A DNA stretch of 64,000 nucleotides from assembly GCF_004126535.1 (NCBI RefSeq), contig NZ_PPCV01000004.1, positions 62,001 through 126,000 of the forward strand. Direction: 5' to 3'. The notes under the pieces are model-generated. The model searched no databases and was not told the origin of the DNA. It worked only from the letters and a program-made list of their open reading frames with translations. A program made the translations under genes and the position numbers. Positions 44,424 through 53,645 of this stretch are shown one piece after another. The DNA is from Propioniciclava flava. GTDB taxonomy: Bacteria > Actinomycetota > Actinomycetes > Propionibacteriales > Propionibacteriaceae. Position 1 is the first letter of the stretch. Each line of letters starts with the position of its first letter.

Positions 44424-44439
44424 GTTTCGGCAGTGTTAC
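44424..44439 (-). promoter_or_regulatory. Candidate GlnR operator upstream of glnA
   Basis: On the minus strand GTAAC, six bases, GAAAC: an exact match to the Streptomyces GlnR half-site pair GTnAC-n6-GaAAc. A weaker second pair (GACAC, six bases, GTGAT) follows with the same 6-nt phasing. The first box lies 32 nt upstream of the glnA -10 box and 9 nt upstream of the -10 box of the divergent RDD gene. Confidence 0.6.
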
Positions 44440-44448
44440 AGCCCCCGC

Positions 44449-44454
44449 TAGGGT
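44449..44454 (+). promoter_or_regulatory. -10 box TAGGGT for RDD gene
   Basis: TAGGGT, 7 nt before the GTG at 44462. It decides that start over an in-frame GTG at 44453 that lies inside the box. Confidence 0.5.
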
Positions 44455-44461
44455 GGCGCTC

Positions 44462-44881
44462 GTGACGGCGTCCCCTGACTACCCGGGCAGCGGCCTGGGT
44501 CTGCCTGCCGAAGGCCGTGGCTCGTTGGCGAGCTGGCGGGCCCGTGTCAGCGCACTGGTGATCGACTGGGGCGCCAGCATGGCGGTGGCCGTCGGTGTCT
44601 TCGGCGGCGGCGTCCTGGAGGCCAACACGTGGCGGTCATGGATGGTGCTCACGGTGTTCTTCGTGCAGAAGGCTCTCTTGACGGCATTCACCGGGAGCAG
44701 CTTTGGTCAGCTCATCACCGGGGTCGGCGTGACCCAACTGGACGGATCGCCGTTGGGGTGGTGGCGCGCGTTCGCGCGCGCGGCAATGGTGGCCATCGTG
44801 CTCCCCGCTGTGGTCATCGGGCCGGATCGTCGCGGTCTGGATGACCTGCTGTTGGGGTCGGTTGTCGTCACGCGCCGCTGA
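44462..44881 (+). CDS. RDD-family membrane protein
   Basis: 139 residues, three membrane helices. SLASWRARVSALVIDWGASMAVAVGVF is the RDD helix 1 with its Arg and the Ile-Asp pair. SFGQLITGVGVTQLDGSPLGWWRAFARA is the cytosolic loop, and RRGLDDLLLGSVVV the end motif. RDD proteins have been linked to Na+ or protein export but have no firm role. In many actinobacteria RDD and glnA are neighbours, as here. Confidence 0.88.
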   Translation: MTASPDYPGSGLGLPAEGRGSLASWRARVSALVIDWGASMAVAVGVFGGGVLEANTWRSWMVLTVFFVQKALLTAFTGSSFGQLITGVGVTQLDGSPLGWWRAFARAAMVAIVLPAVVIGPDRRGLDDLLLGSVVVTRR

Positions 44882-44910
44882 TCACTTTTCACTTTCCGAC
44901 TTGGGGATTC

Positions 44911-44926
44911 GTCACGCTTGGGTAAC
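44911..44926 (+). promoter_or_regulatory. Candidate GlnR operator upstream of peptide ABC operon
   Basis: GTCAC, six bases, GTAAC. It lies about 150 nt before the binding-protein start and 51 nt upstream of TACGGT (44978-44983), the best -10 candidate. The remainder of the 193-base gap shows nothing else I recognise. Confidence 0.4.
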
Positions 44927-45073
44927 GAAAGGGATTCGGTTTGTGGAACGACCTGCCAGTTCAGGTCACCCCGTGTGTACGGTTCATCCACAACGCCCAC
45001 CTGTCCGCCATGCGGTCAGATGGATCAGCTTGGAGGGCCTCACGAGGTCCCTCACACACTCCATGGAGGAACA

Positions 45074-46891
45074 TTGAGCAACCGCAAGCTCATCGCTGCG
45101 GCGGGCATCGCGCTGACCAGTGCGCTGGCCTTGACCGCCTGCACGCCGCCGACCCCTGGCGCGAACTCGTCCGCCAATGCCGCGACGTCGATCAACGTGA
45201 GCTGGAACCAGGCGTTCTACAGCTACAACAACAACACCGACTACGGCAACGCGGTCGCGAACACCAACCCGGTCTACATGTCGAATGACCGCATCGCGTA
45301 CTACGACAAAGACCTGAAGATCGCGCAGAACCCGTCCTTCGGCAAGTACGAGAAGGTCAGCGATAGCCCGCTCAAGGTCAAGATCACGTTCGCGGACACC
45401 GCGACCTGGTCCGACGGCACGCCCGTGACCGCTGCGGACGCCATCTTGAAGTGGGCCTCGGCCTCGGGCAACTACAACACCACCAAGAGCGAGCAGGACG
45501 ACGACGGCAACGTTGCCGCGAACACCGGCAACGACGTCTTCTTCAACAGCTCCGATCCTGGCTTCGCCCTGATCAAGGACTTCCCGGAGGTTTCGGCCGA
45601 TGGCAAGTCGGTGACCTTCACCTACTCCGCGCCGTTCGTGGACTGGGAGATCCTGGCCATGGATCCGGCAGGCGTTCCGGCCCACGTGGTCGCCAAGCGT
45701 GCCCTCGGCACGACCGACCCGGCCGCCGCCAACCAGGCGCTGATCGATGCGTTCAAGAACAAGGACAACGCCGCGCTGTCCAAGATCTCGAACGTCTACA
45801 ACAACGACTTCAACTTCAAGAAGACGCCGGCCGACAAGGAACTGCTCGTCGGCTCGGGCCCGTACACCATCACCGACATCGCTGAGGAGCAGTACCTCAC
45901 GCTGGAGAAGAACCCCAACTACAAGGGTTCGCACGTCCCCAGCATCGGCAAGGTGACGATCCGGATCACCCCGGATCCCCAGGCGTCGGTGCAGGCCCTG
46001 CAAAACGGTGAGGTTCTCGTCACCCAGCCGCAGGCCACTGCCGACATCCTCAAGCAGCTGCAGGGCATGTCGAACATCAACGTCCTGACCCAGAACGGCG
46101 GCACCTACGAGCACGTCGACCTGGTGTTCAAGAACGGCGGCCCGTTCGACCCGGCCAAGTACGGCGGCGACGCAGCCAAGGCCCTCAAGGTTCGCCAGGC
46201 CTTCCTGCAGACCATTCCGCGGCAGAAGATCGTCGACAACATCATCAAGCCGCTGAACCCGACGGCCGAACTGCGCAACTCCTTCACGCGTGTGCCCGAG
46301 GACAAGGCTGCCTACGCTGCGGTCACGGCCGCCAACGGCATCCAGGCCACCTACGGTGGCGGGTCGAACATCGACAAGGCCAAGGCTCTGCTGGCCGAGG
46401 CCGGAGTGACCAACCCGACTGTCCGCGTGATGTATGCCCAGAACAACACGCGTCGCCAGCAGGAGTTCCAGCTCATGCAGGAGTCCGCACAGGCGGCAGG
46501 CTTCACCGTCCAGGACGTCAGCAGCAAGGACTGGGGTCAGCTGCTGAAGAAGACCGAGACGTACGACGCCTCGCTGTTCGGTTGGCAGTCGCAGTCCACC
46601 GGGGTGAGCGAGTCCATCGCGAACTACGAGACGGGCGGCCAGAACAACTACGGCAAGTACTCCGATCCTCAGGTGGACAAGCTGCTCGATGAGCTGAAGG
46701 TCACCACGGACACGGCGCGCCAGACGGAGATCCTCGCCAGCGTGGAGAAGCAGCTGGCCGACGATGCCTTCGGCATCACGATCTTCCAGTTCCCCGAGGT
46801 CACGGGCATCAGCAAGAAGGTTCAGGGCGTCAGCTCGATCCCGCTGTCCCCGAACTACTTCTGGAACTTCTGGGAGTGGAAGGTCTCCTGA
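45074..46891 (+). CDS. Peptide ABC transporter substrate-binding lipoprotein
   Basis: Family 5 binding protein of 605 residues. I chose the TTG at 45074 because ATGGAGGA precedes it and the next residues form a proper lipoprotein signal, SNRKLIAAAGIALTSALALT with lipobox LTAC (Cys23). Family marks are INVSWNQAF near the N-terminus, the KVKITFADTATWSDGTPVTAADA segment (the family signature with WSDGTPVTA) and the closing hinge with SPNYFWNFW. It captures oligopeptides for the two permeases and ATPase downstream. A strong hairpin separates it from the permease genes, which would leave the binding protein in excess. Confidence 0.92.
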   Translation: MSNRKLIAAAGIALTSALALTACTPPTPGANSSANAATSINVSWNQAFYSYNNNTDYGNAVANTNPVYMSNDRIAYYDKDLKIAQNPSFGKYEKVSDSPLKVKITFADTATWSDGTPVTAADAILKWASASGNYNTTKSEQDDDGNVAANTGNDVFFNSSDPGFALIKDFPEVSADGKSVTFTYSAPFVDWEILAMDPAGVPAHVVAKRALGTTDPAAANQALIDAFKNKDNAALSKISNVYNNDFNFKKTPADKELLVGSGPYTITDIAEEQYLTLEKNPNYKGSHVPSIGKVTIRITPDPQASVQALQNGEVLVTQPQATADILKQLQGMSNINVLTQNGGTYEHVDLVFKNGGPFDPAKYGGDAAKALKVRQAFLQTIPRQKIVDNIIKPLNPTAELRNSFTRVPEDKAAYAAVTAANGIQATYGGGSNIDKAKALLAEAGVTNPTVRVMYAQNNTRRQQEFQLMQESAQAAGFTVQDVSSKDWGQLLKKTETYDASLFGWQSQSTGVSESIANYETGGQNNYGKYSDPQVDKLLDELKVTTDTARQTEILASVEKQLADDAFGITIFQFPEVTGISKKVQGVSSIPLSPNYFWNFWEWKVS

Positions 46892-46926
46892 CCTCGCGCT
46901 GAACGCAACTGTGTAGTTATCCCCAA

Positions 46927-46959
46927 CGGTGGGGCGTCAGGTAACCTGACGCCCCACCG
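46927..46959 (+). terminator. Intercistronic hairpin after binding-protein gene
   Basis: Perfect 15-bp stem (46927-46941 with 46945-46959) with a TAA loop, between genes of the same operon. It is likely a partial terminator or a 3' stabiliser that raises binding-protein mRNA over permease mRNA. Confidence 0.7.
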
Positions 46960-47029
46960 GCGGTGACAGGGCCCAGTGTCCGTCTGCCCTGTCGATCTTC
47001 TTTGTTCGCACTCCACTCTCGAGGTATCC

Positions 47030-48556
47030 ATGGCACGTTTCCTAGCCCGGCGACTAGGCCTCGCGGTCGGCATCTTGTTGGTGCTCTCCTTCGCGATGTA
47101 TGGCCTCCTCGACATCGCTCTCGACCCGCTCGCGGATCTCCGTGAAAACCCGGCCCCCAACCGGGAGGAGATGATCGCCAACCGGGTCCGGCTGCTGAAC
47201 CTCGACCTGCCCTGGTACCAGCGGTACTTCCTGTGGCTGAGCCACTTCGTGCGCGGCGACTTCGGGTTGGCCTGGAAGACGATGCAGCCCGTGGGCGCGA
47301 TTGTGCAAAGCGCCGTCGCCACGTCGATCCAGTTGATCTTCGCGGCCACGATCATCTCCATCCTGACCGGCGTGACGATCGGCCTGATCTCCGCCCTGCG
47401 TCAGTACACGACGTTCGATTACGTCATCACCTTCATCTCCTTCCTGCTCTACTCGCTGCCCGTCTTCTGGGTGGCCGTGCTGTTGAAGCAGTTCTTCGCG
47501 ATCGGCGCCAACGACTACATCGCCAACCCGAGCATCAACTGGGTGGCGGTGCTCATCGCCTCGGTGGTGTCGGGATTGTTCTGGGCGGGGGCGCTGGGAG
47601 GCCGGCGTCGCAAGAAACTCATCGTGTTCGCCAGCGCTTTCGGGCTCACGCTCGTGCTGCTCGCCGCCTTGCTGCTGTCGGGTTGGGTGAGCCACCCGCA
47701 GATCGGTCTGGTGGGCATCGTGATCGGCTCGCTCGCAGCAGCGCTGGCCGTCACCGCCTTGTTTGCGGGCATGAACAATCGGCGCGCGCTGTACTCGGCG
47801 TTGACGGCCGCCGCCGTGGGAGCCATCTCGTGGTGGCCCTTGCAATGGCTGTTCGTTCTGGTGCCGATGAACTGGGGCTGGATGATCGGCCTCTTGGCTT
47901 TGGCGATGGTGATCTGCGCCGGCATCGGGTGGCTGTACGGCGGGCCTGACCGCAACGTCTCGATGCGCGGCGCCATGTTCGTGGGGCTGTTCTCTAGCGT
48001 CTTGGTCTTCCTGGATCGGGTGCTGCAGACCTGGCCCGAGTACTACAACACCAGCGAGATCAACGGGCGTCCGATCGCCACCTTGGGGGCCCAGACTCCC
48101 GGGCTGAATGCGGATTTCTGGATGGCTCAACTCGACCGGGCCACCCACTTGATGCTCCCGACGATCGCGCTGGTCCTCATATCCTTCGCGACCTACACCC
48201 GGTATGAGCGGGGCGCCATGCTGGAAGTCCTGAATCAGGACTACATCCGCACCGCCCGCGCGAAGGGGCTCTCCGAGCGGGTCGTCATCGTGCGGCACGC
48301 GCTGCGCAACGCGCTGATGCCCTTGGCGTCGGTGGTGCCGGTCGACTTCATCACGCTGATCGGCGGCGCGGTCATCACCGAAACCATCTTCAGTTGGGCC
48401 GGTATGGGACGCCTCTTCATCGACTCCATGACCAACCAGGAAGTTGACCCGGTGATGTTCTACATCATGCTGACGGGGGCCTTGGCGATGATCGCCAACC
48501 TCGTGGCCGACTTCCTCTACGCCGTCATCGACCCCAGGATTCGGGTGAACGCATGA
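47030..48556 (+). CDS. Peptide ABC permease DppB-like with membrane insertion
   Basis: 508 residues against about 310-340 for usual DppB/OppB. The N-terminus RFLARRLGLAVGILLVLSFAMYGLLDIALDPLADLRENP and the C-terminal core with ERGAMLEVLNQDYIRTARAKGLSERVVIVRHALRNALMP (EAA loop) are standard. Between them, residues about 165-335 hold some five extra hydrophobic helices and a basic loop (GGRRRKKLIVF). Such enlarged permeases occur in some actinobacteria. The ATG follows GAGGT. The stop overlaps the next start (ATGA). Confidence 0.88.
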   Translation: MARFLARRLGLAVGILLVLSFAMYGLLDIALDPLADLRENPAPNREEMIANRVRLLNLDLPWYQRYFLWLSHFVRGDFGLAWKTMQPVGAIVQSAVATSIQLIFAATIISILTGVTIGLISALRQYTTFDYVITFISFLLYSLPVFWVAVLLKQFFAIGANDYIANPSINWVAVLIASVVSGLFWAGALGGRRRKKLIVFASAFGLTLVLLAALLLSGWVSHPQIGLVGIVIGSLAAALAVTALFAGMNNRRALYSALTAAAVGAISWWPLQWLFVLVPMNWGWMIGLLALAMVICAGIGWLYGGPDRNVSMRGAMFVGLFSSVLVFLDRVLQTWPEYYNTSEINGRPIATLGAQTPGLNADFWMAQLDRATHLMLPTIALVLISFATYTRYERGAMLEVLNQDYIRTARAKGLSERVVIVRHALRNALMPLASVVPVDFITLIGGAVITETIFSWAGMGRLFIDSMTNQEVDPVMFYIMLTGALAMIANLVADFLYAVIDPRIRVNA

Positions 48557-49773
48557 GCAACAACAATGGATTCAACGAACCTGACGACGCGCGACTCGAA
48601 CAGGAGATCCCCGAAGGGGACGCCGTCGAACGTGCCCTTGTGCCCGACGTGGAAGGCGCTGCCGCTCACGAGGTAGCGGGCGCAGACGAAGCCTCGGGGC
48701 GCGGCGAAGGCGTCGGGGAGGGCAAAGAGGTCGCCGGCCTGTCCCAAGGGCAGATCGTTGCCCGGCGCTTCTTCCGTCACCGCGGTGCGATCTTCGGGCT
48801 GGTCACGCTCGCTTTGGTGACGCTGGCCTCCGTTTTGTCCATGGGGCTGGGGCCGATCCCGGGCCTGTGGCGAGATCAGGAGATGCGCTCGGGGGACGTC
48901 ATCAACGGCGGGACGCCGACGCTGCAGATCCCGTTCATCAACGGCTCCACGTTCAGCCTGGGCATGTACCCCTTCGGTCAGGACTCGCTGGGGCGTGACT
49001 ACTTCGCGCAGGTGCTGCTCGGCGTCCAAACCTCTTTGTTCGTGGCCTTCATCCTCGGGGCCGTGGCGCTCATCCTGGGTGTCACGGTGGGATCGCTCGC
49101 GGGCTACTACCGCGGCTGGGTTGACATGGCGCTGATGCGCCTGACCGACCTGGTCATCACGTTGCCCGTCATCGTGATCGGGGCAGTCCTGGGTGCCCTC
49201 ATCTCGAAGCTGCCCCTGCGCCTGCACGCCGGACCTGAAACCGCTGTGTGGCTGCGCGAAAACATGCCGCTTTTGCTCGCGATCGCGCTGGGCTGTGTCC
49301 TGTGGACCGGGTTGGCGCGACTGGTCCGCTCGGAGTTCTTGTCCCTACGCGAACGCGAATTCGTCGACTCGGCGCGGGTCGCTGGCGCGAGCGACTGGCG
49401 CATCATCACCAAGCACATGCTGCCGAACGCGGTCGGCGTCATCGTGGTCAACACGACGCTGCTCATGTCCTCGGCCGTCACGCTGGAAGCCGCTTTGAGC
49501 TTTGTGGGCTTCGGCATCCAGGCACCGGCGGTGTCCCTGGGCCGCCTCATCTCGGAGAACCAAGGCGCCTTCTCGACGCGTCCGTGGCTGTTTTGGTGGC
49601 CTGGCCTGTTCATCATCTTGATCGCGCTCTCGATCAACTTCATCGGGGACGGCCTGCGCGACGCCTTCGACCCGCGGACCAAGCGCGTCCCGTCGGCCCG
49701 CGCGATGCGCAAGGCCGAGGCTGAACTGGCCGCACGACAGTCCACGCAGACCGCCGAGGGAGGCGCACGATGA
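48553..49773 (+). CDS. Peptide ABC permease DppC-like
   Basis: 406 residues. An acidic, probably disordered cytosolic N-terminus of about 60 residues is followed by a first helix (IFGLVTLALVTLASVLSMGLG), a periplasmic loop, FGQDSLGRDYFAQVLLGVQTSLFVAF, and the EAA loop REREFVDSARVAGASDWRIITKHMLPN. The last helix is followed by a basic tail. FGTDxxGRD-type FGQDSLGRD is the DppC/OppC signature. It overlaps both neighbours by 4 bases. Confidence 0.92.
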   Translation: MSNNNGFNEPDDARLEQEIPEGDAVERALVPDVEGAAAHEVAGADEASGRGEGVGEGKEVAGLSQGQIVARRFFRHRGAIFGLVTLALVTLASVLSMGLGPIPGLWRDQEMRSGDVINGGTPTLQIPFINGSTFSLGMYPFGQDSLGRDYFAQVLLGVQTSLFVAFILGAVALILGVTVGSLAGYYRGWVDMALMRLTDLVITLPVIVIGAVLGALISKLPLRLHAGPETAVWLRENMPLLLAIALGCVLWTGLARLVRSEFLSLREREFVDSARVAGASDWRIITKHMLPNAVGVIVVNTTLLMSSAVTLEAALSFVGFGIQAPAVSLGRLISENQGAFSTRPWLFWWPGLFIILIALSINFIGDGLRDAFDPRTKRVPSARAMRKAEAELAARQSTQTAEGGAR

Positions 49774-51590
49774 TCGGCCGCAAGAAAACCGAGGCGACGC
49801 CGGAGAGCGCAAGCCGCTCCGCGTTCACCGATGCGATCAAGCTCAGCCGCGACACTGGCGGCCCGGTGGCCAACGGCGATGTGATCCTCACCGTGCGCGA
49901 CCTCAGCGTCCAGTTCTGGGTGGGCGACGAGTGGTTCACCGCCGTCGACAAGCTCAGCTACGACCTGCATGCGGGTGAGGTCTTGGCCATCGTCGGCGAG
50001 TCGGGGTCAGGTAAGACCCAGTCGTCGATGAGCCTGCTCGGCCTCCTACCACCCACCGGTAGGGCGACCGGCTCGGCCAACCTCAAGGGGACCGAACTCG
50101 TCGGCATGTCGATCCAGGAGTTGCGGGAGATCCGGGGCAACGAGATCTCGGTCATCTTCCAGGAGCCGATGACCGCGCTCAACCCGGTCTACACCGTGGG
50201 TTTCCAGATCGTGGAGACGCTGCGGACGCATTACCTGATGAATCCGTCTGCGGCCAAGCAGCGGGCCATCGAACTGATGACGCTGGTGGAGATCCCCGAT
50301 CCGGCCGACAGCTTCGACAAGTATCCTCACCAGCTCTCCGGTGGTCAGCGGCAGCGGATCATGATCGCCCAAGCGCTGGCGTGCGAGCCCAAGCTGCTGA
50401 TCGCCGACGAGCCGACCACGGCCCTGGATGTGACGGTCCAGGCCGAGATTCTGAAGCTCATGCGTGACCTGCGGGAGCGGGTGAGCGCGGGCATCATCTT
50501 GATCACCCACGACATGGGCGTGGTGGCCGACATGGCCGACCGGATCATCGTGATGAAGGACGGCCTGGTCGTCGAGCACGGTTCGTCCCACGACATCTTC
50601 ACCAACCCGCAGCACCCCTACACCCAGCAATTGCTGGCCTCAGTGCCGCACCTGGCCGAGCATGCCGATGGCGATGACCTGGCCGGGCCGCCGCAGACGA
50701 CGATCATGGTGGGCGACACGCCTGTGCCGCTGTCGGAGGCGCGCACCGAGCAGACACCCGCGCTCCTGATGGAGGACGTGGCGATCGTCTATCCCAAACA
50801 AGGTCGACGCCCGGAGTTCCGGGCTGCCGAACATATCAACCTGCGCATCGAGCAGGGCGAAGTCATCGGCCTCGTGGGTGAGTCGGGTTCCGGCAAGACG
50901 ACGTTGGGTCGCGCGGCTGTCGCGTTGCTACCGGTGCGTGAGGGAACGCTCACCGTGGGCGGCCACGACATCACCCATGCCAGCCTCAAGGAACTCAAAC
51001 CGTTCCGCAAAACGGTCGGCATCGTGTTCCAGGACCCGGGCAGCTCGCTCAACCCTCGGTTGCCCGTGGGGGAGTCCATCGGCGAACCTTTGCTGCTGCA
51101 CGAAGGTCTCAAGGGGCAGGCGCTCAGCAAGCGGGTCGAAGACCTGCTCGACTCGGTCCACCTGCCTCGCGCGATGCGCAACCGCTACCCGCACGAGTTG
51201 TCCGGCGGGCAGCGCCAGCGCATCGGCATCGCCCGCGCGCTCGCGCTCAACCCGAAGCTGCTGATCGCGGACGAGCCCACCTCGGCGCTCGACGTCTCGG
51301 TGCAGGCTCGCGTCCTTGATCTGTTCAAGGAACTGCAGGAGCAATACGGCTTCGCGTGCCTGTTCATCAGCCACGACCTGGCGGTCGTCGAACAGGTCTC
51401 CAGCAGGATTGCGGTCATGCACCACGGCCACCTCGTCGAGGTGGGGGACACCTACGACATCGTGACGCGTCCCCAGCACCCCTACACCCAGCGGCTGTTG
51501 TCCGCGGTGCCGGTGCCGGATCCCGAAGAGCAGCGCAAGCGGCGCGAACTGCGCGACGCGATTATCGAGGAACAACACATCGTTTCCTGA
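49770..51590 (+). CDS. Fused dual ATPase of peptide ABC transporter (DppD-DppF)
   Basis: 606 residues with two nucleotide-binding domains in one chain. Domain 1 (about 30-290) has [42 protein letters not shown] and [11 protein letters not shown]. Domain 2 (about 330-590) has [42 protein letters not shown] and [11 protein letters not shown]. Both keep Walker A, signature, Walker B and H-loop, so both should hydrolyse ATP. Each ends with the oligopeptide-ATPase tail [12 protein letters not shown] or [12 protein letters not shown]. The final gene of the operon, it is closed by a hairpin. Confidence 0.94.
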   Translation: MIGRKKTEATPESASRSAFTDAIKLSRDTGGPVANGDVILTVRDLSVQFWVGDEWFTAVDKLSYDLHAGEVLAIVGESGSGKTQSSMSLLGLLPPTGRATGSANLKGTELVGMSIQELREIRGNEISVIFQEPMTALNPVYTVGFQIVETLRTHYLMNPSAAKQRAIELMTLVEIPDPADSFDKYPHQLSGGQRQRIMIAQALACEPKLLIADEPTTALDVTVQAEILKLMRDLRERVSAGIILITHDMGVVADMADRIIVMKDGLVVEHGSSHDIFTNPQHPYTQQLLASVPHLAEHADGDDLAGPPQTTIMVGDTPVPLSEARTEQTPALLMEDVAIVYPKQGRRPEFRAAEHINLRIEQGEVIGLVGESGSGKTTLGRAAVALLPVREGTLTVGGHDITHASLKELKPFRKTVGIVFQDPGSSLNPRLPVGESIGEPLLLHEGLKGQALSKRVEDLLDSVHLPRAMRNRYPHELSGGQRQRIGIARALALNPKLLIADEPTSALDVSVQARVLDLFKELQEQYGFACLFISHDLAVVEQVSSRIAVMHHGHLVEVGDTYDIVTRPQHPYTQRLLSAVPVPDPEEQRKRRELRDAIIEEQHIVS

Positions 51591-51601
51591 AGCGGGATGT
51601 C

Positions 51602-51649
51602 ACGCCGGGGCAGGGCAGGGGGATCCATCCCCTCGCACTGCCCCGGCGT
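51602..51649 (+). terminator. Hairpin terminator after peptide ABC operon
   Basis: Outer stem of 12 bp (51602-51613 with 51638-51649) with an inner GGGGAT/ATCCCC stem. The remainder of the gap to 51796 holds TAACCT at about 51754 as a possible -10 for the next gene. Confidence 0.75.
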
Positions 51650-51795
51650 CGTGCTGTCCTGGGTTAACTGGCGCGACCACACGCCCTTGACCCGCGACAG
51701 GGGAGCCCAGAGGCCCCGATCGTGCCTGTCTGGGGCTGTTGTGTGCCTCACGTAACCTGCACCCAGACCTGGAACGACATCAAGAAGGAGAGGTC

Positions 51796-53535
51796 ATGGC
51801 ACGAACCGTGGCGGACCAACTGGTCGCCTTTCTCACCGAGGTAGGGGTCGAGCGCATCTACGGCCTGGTGGGAGACAGCCTCAACCCCATCTCGGACGCC
51901 CTGCGCCGGCAGGACGTGATCGAGTGGGTGGACGTCCACAACGAGGAGGCGGCCGCTTTCGCAGCAGCAGCCGAGTCGCGCATCACCGGCGAGCTTGCGG
52001 TGTGTGCGGGTTCGTGTGGCCCCGGCAACACGCACCTCATCCAGGGGCTGTACGACGCCAACCGCAACGGCATGGCCAAGGTGTTGGCGATCGCCTCCCA
52101 CATTCCCTCAGAGCAGATCGGCACCTCCTACTTCCAAGAGACCCACCCCGACCGGTTGTTCGCTGAGGCCAGCCACTACGCCGAGGTGGCCAACTCTCCT
52201 GAGCAGGCCGCCCGGATCTCTCACATCGCCGTCCAGACGGCGATCGCACGCAATGGCGTCAGCGTCGTGGTGATGCCCGGTGACGTCGCCTCCGCGGACG
52301 CCGTGGAAGCGCCGACCATGGGTAACGTCTCCACGCTGGCCCCGGCCCACGTGCCGCACCCCCAGCAGGTGTCGGCGTTGGCCGACCTGATCAACGACGC
52401 GAAGAAGATCACCCTGTTCTGCGGGGCGGGGACCGCGGGGGCGCACGACGAGGTGATGGCGCTCGCCGAAGCCCTCAAGGCCCCGATCGGGCACGCGATG
52501 GGCGGCAAGGAGTTCATCCAGTACGACAACCCCTATGACGTCGGCATGAGCGGTCTGCTGGGCTACGGAGCGGCCTATGACGCCATGCACGAGTGCGATC
52601 TGCTGCTGTTGGTCGGCACGGACTTCCCCTACGACCAGTTCCTGCCCAAGGACGTGACGATCGCGCAGATCGACCGCTTCGGCGAGCGCCTCGGGCGTCG
52701 CGCCAAGCTGGAACTGGCTGTAGAGGGGGACGTCGCCGCGACCATCGAGGCCGTCTTGCCGTTGGTCTCAGAGCGCACCGATCGCTCCTTCCTGGACAAG
52801 ATGCTCAAGCAGCACTGCGACAAGCTGGAGAAGGTCGTCGAGGCCTACACCCGCGACGTGGAGCATCATACCCCGATCCATCCCGAGTATGCGGCGTCCA
52901 TCCTCGACGAGGTGGCGGCCGAGGACGCGATCTTCACCGCGGACACCGGCATGTGCAACGTGTGGGTGGCGCGGTATATCACCCCCAACGCCAAGCGTCG
53001 CGTGCTCGGCTCTTGGCATCACGGCACGATGGCGAACGCCCTGCCGCACGCGATCGGCGCCTCGTTCGCAGCCCCCGGGCGTCAGGTGATCTCGGTCAGC
53101 GGAGATGGCGGCCTCTCGATGCTGCTGGGCGAACTGCTGACCGTGAAGGAGCATAACCTGGACACCACGATCGTGGTGTTCAACAACTCGACGCTCGGCA
53201 TGGTGCGCTTGGAGATGCTCGTCGACGGCATGCCTGCATGGGGAACCGATCGTCCGGCGACCGACTACGCGGCCATCGCGCAGGCGATGGGCATCCGGAG
53301 TTGGCGGGTCACGGATCCGGCCGCGGTGCGGGCGACGCTCACCGAAGCGTTGGCCACGCCTGGCCCCGGACTGGTGGATCTCGTGACCGACCCGGACGCG
53401 TTGTCGATCCCGCCGCACATCACCGGCAAGCAGCTCACCGGTTTTGCGGTGGCCTCAGCCAAGGTCGTGCTGGATGGGGGCGTGGGCGCGATGCTGAAGC
53501 TGGCACGCTCCAACCTGCGCAACATTCCGCGCTAA
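51796..53535 (+). CDS. poxB: Pyruvate dehydrogenase (quinone)/pyruvate oxidase type ThDP enzyme
   Basis: 579 residues, three-domain thiamin-diphosphate enzyme. Seen are the N-terminal Pyr domain with IYGLVGDSLNPISDAL and the catalytic Glu in WVDVHNEEAAAFAA, the central FAD-binding domain, and the PP domain with ISVSGDGGLSMLLGEL..NNSTLGM (GDG-x-NN ThDP/Mg motif). The sequence matches PoxB, which decarboxylates pyruvate to acetate and CO2 and passes electrons to the quinone pool at the membrane. The C-terminus LARSNLRNIPR would be the lipid-activated membrane segment. AAGGAGAGG precedes the ATG. It converges on an aldehyde dehydrogenase gene. Confidence 0.92.
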   Translation: MARTVADQLVAFLTEVGVERIYGLVGDSLNPISDALRRQDVIEWVDVHNEEAAAFAAAAESRITGELAVCAGSCGPGNTHLIQGLYDANRNGMAKVLAIASHIPSEQIGTSYFQETHPDRLFAEASHYAEVANSPEQAARISHIAVQTAIARNGVSVVVMPGDVASADAVEAPTMGNVSTLAPAHVPHPQQVSALADLINDAKKITLFCGAGTAGAHDEVMALAEALKAPIGHAMGGKEFIQYDNPYDVGMSGLLGYGAAYDAMHECDLLLLVGTDFPYDQFLPKDVTIAQIDRFGERLGRRAKLELAVEGDVAATIEAVLPLVSERTDRSFLDKMLKQHCDKLEKVVEAYTRDVEHHTPIHPEYAASILDEVAAEDAIFTADTGMCNVWVARYITPNAKRRVLGSWHHGTMANALPHAIGASFAAPGRQVISVSGDGGLSMLLGELLTVKEHNLDTTIVVFNNSTLGMVRLEMLVDGMPAWGTDRPATDYAAIAQAMGIRSWRVTDPAAVRATLTEALATPGPGLVDLVTDPDALSIPPHITGKQLTGFAVASAKVVLDGGVGAMLKLARSNLRNIPR

Positions 53536-53546
53536 CCCGAATGCAC

Positions 53547-53588
53547 AACGCGAGGGGCGCCACCCGGTCAGGTGGCGCCCCTCGCGTT
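53547..53588. terminator. Bidirectional hairpin terminator poxB / aldehyde dehydrogenase
   Basis: Perfect 18-bp stem (53547-53564 with 53571-53588) and 6-base loop between convergent genes. Confidence 0.9.
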
Positions 53589-53645
53589 CTCTGCTGATGG
53601 CGTCAGTGCCGCGTCCCCATGCGGTGCTGGGCCGACGCCGTCAGG

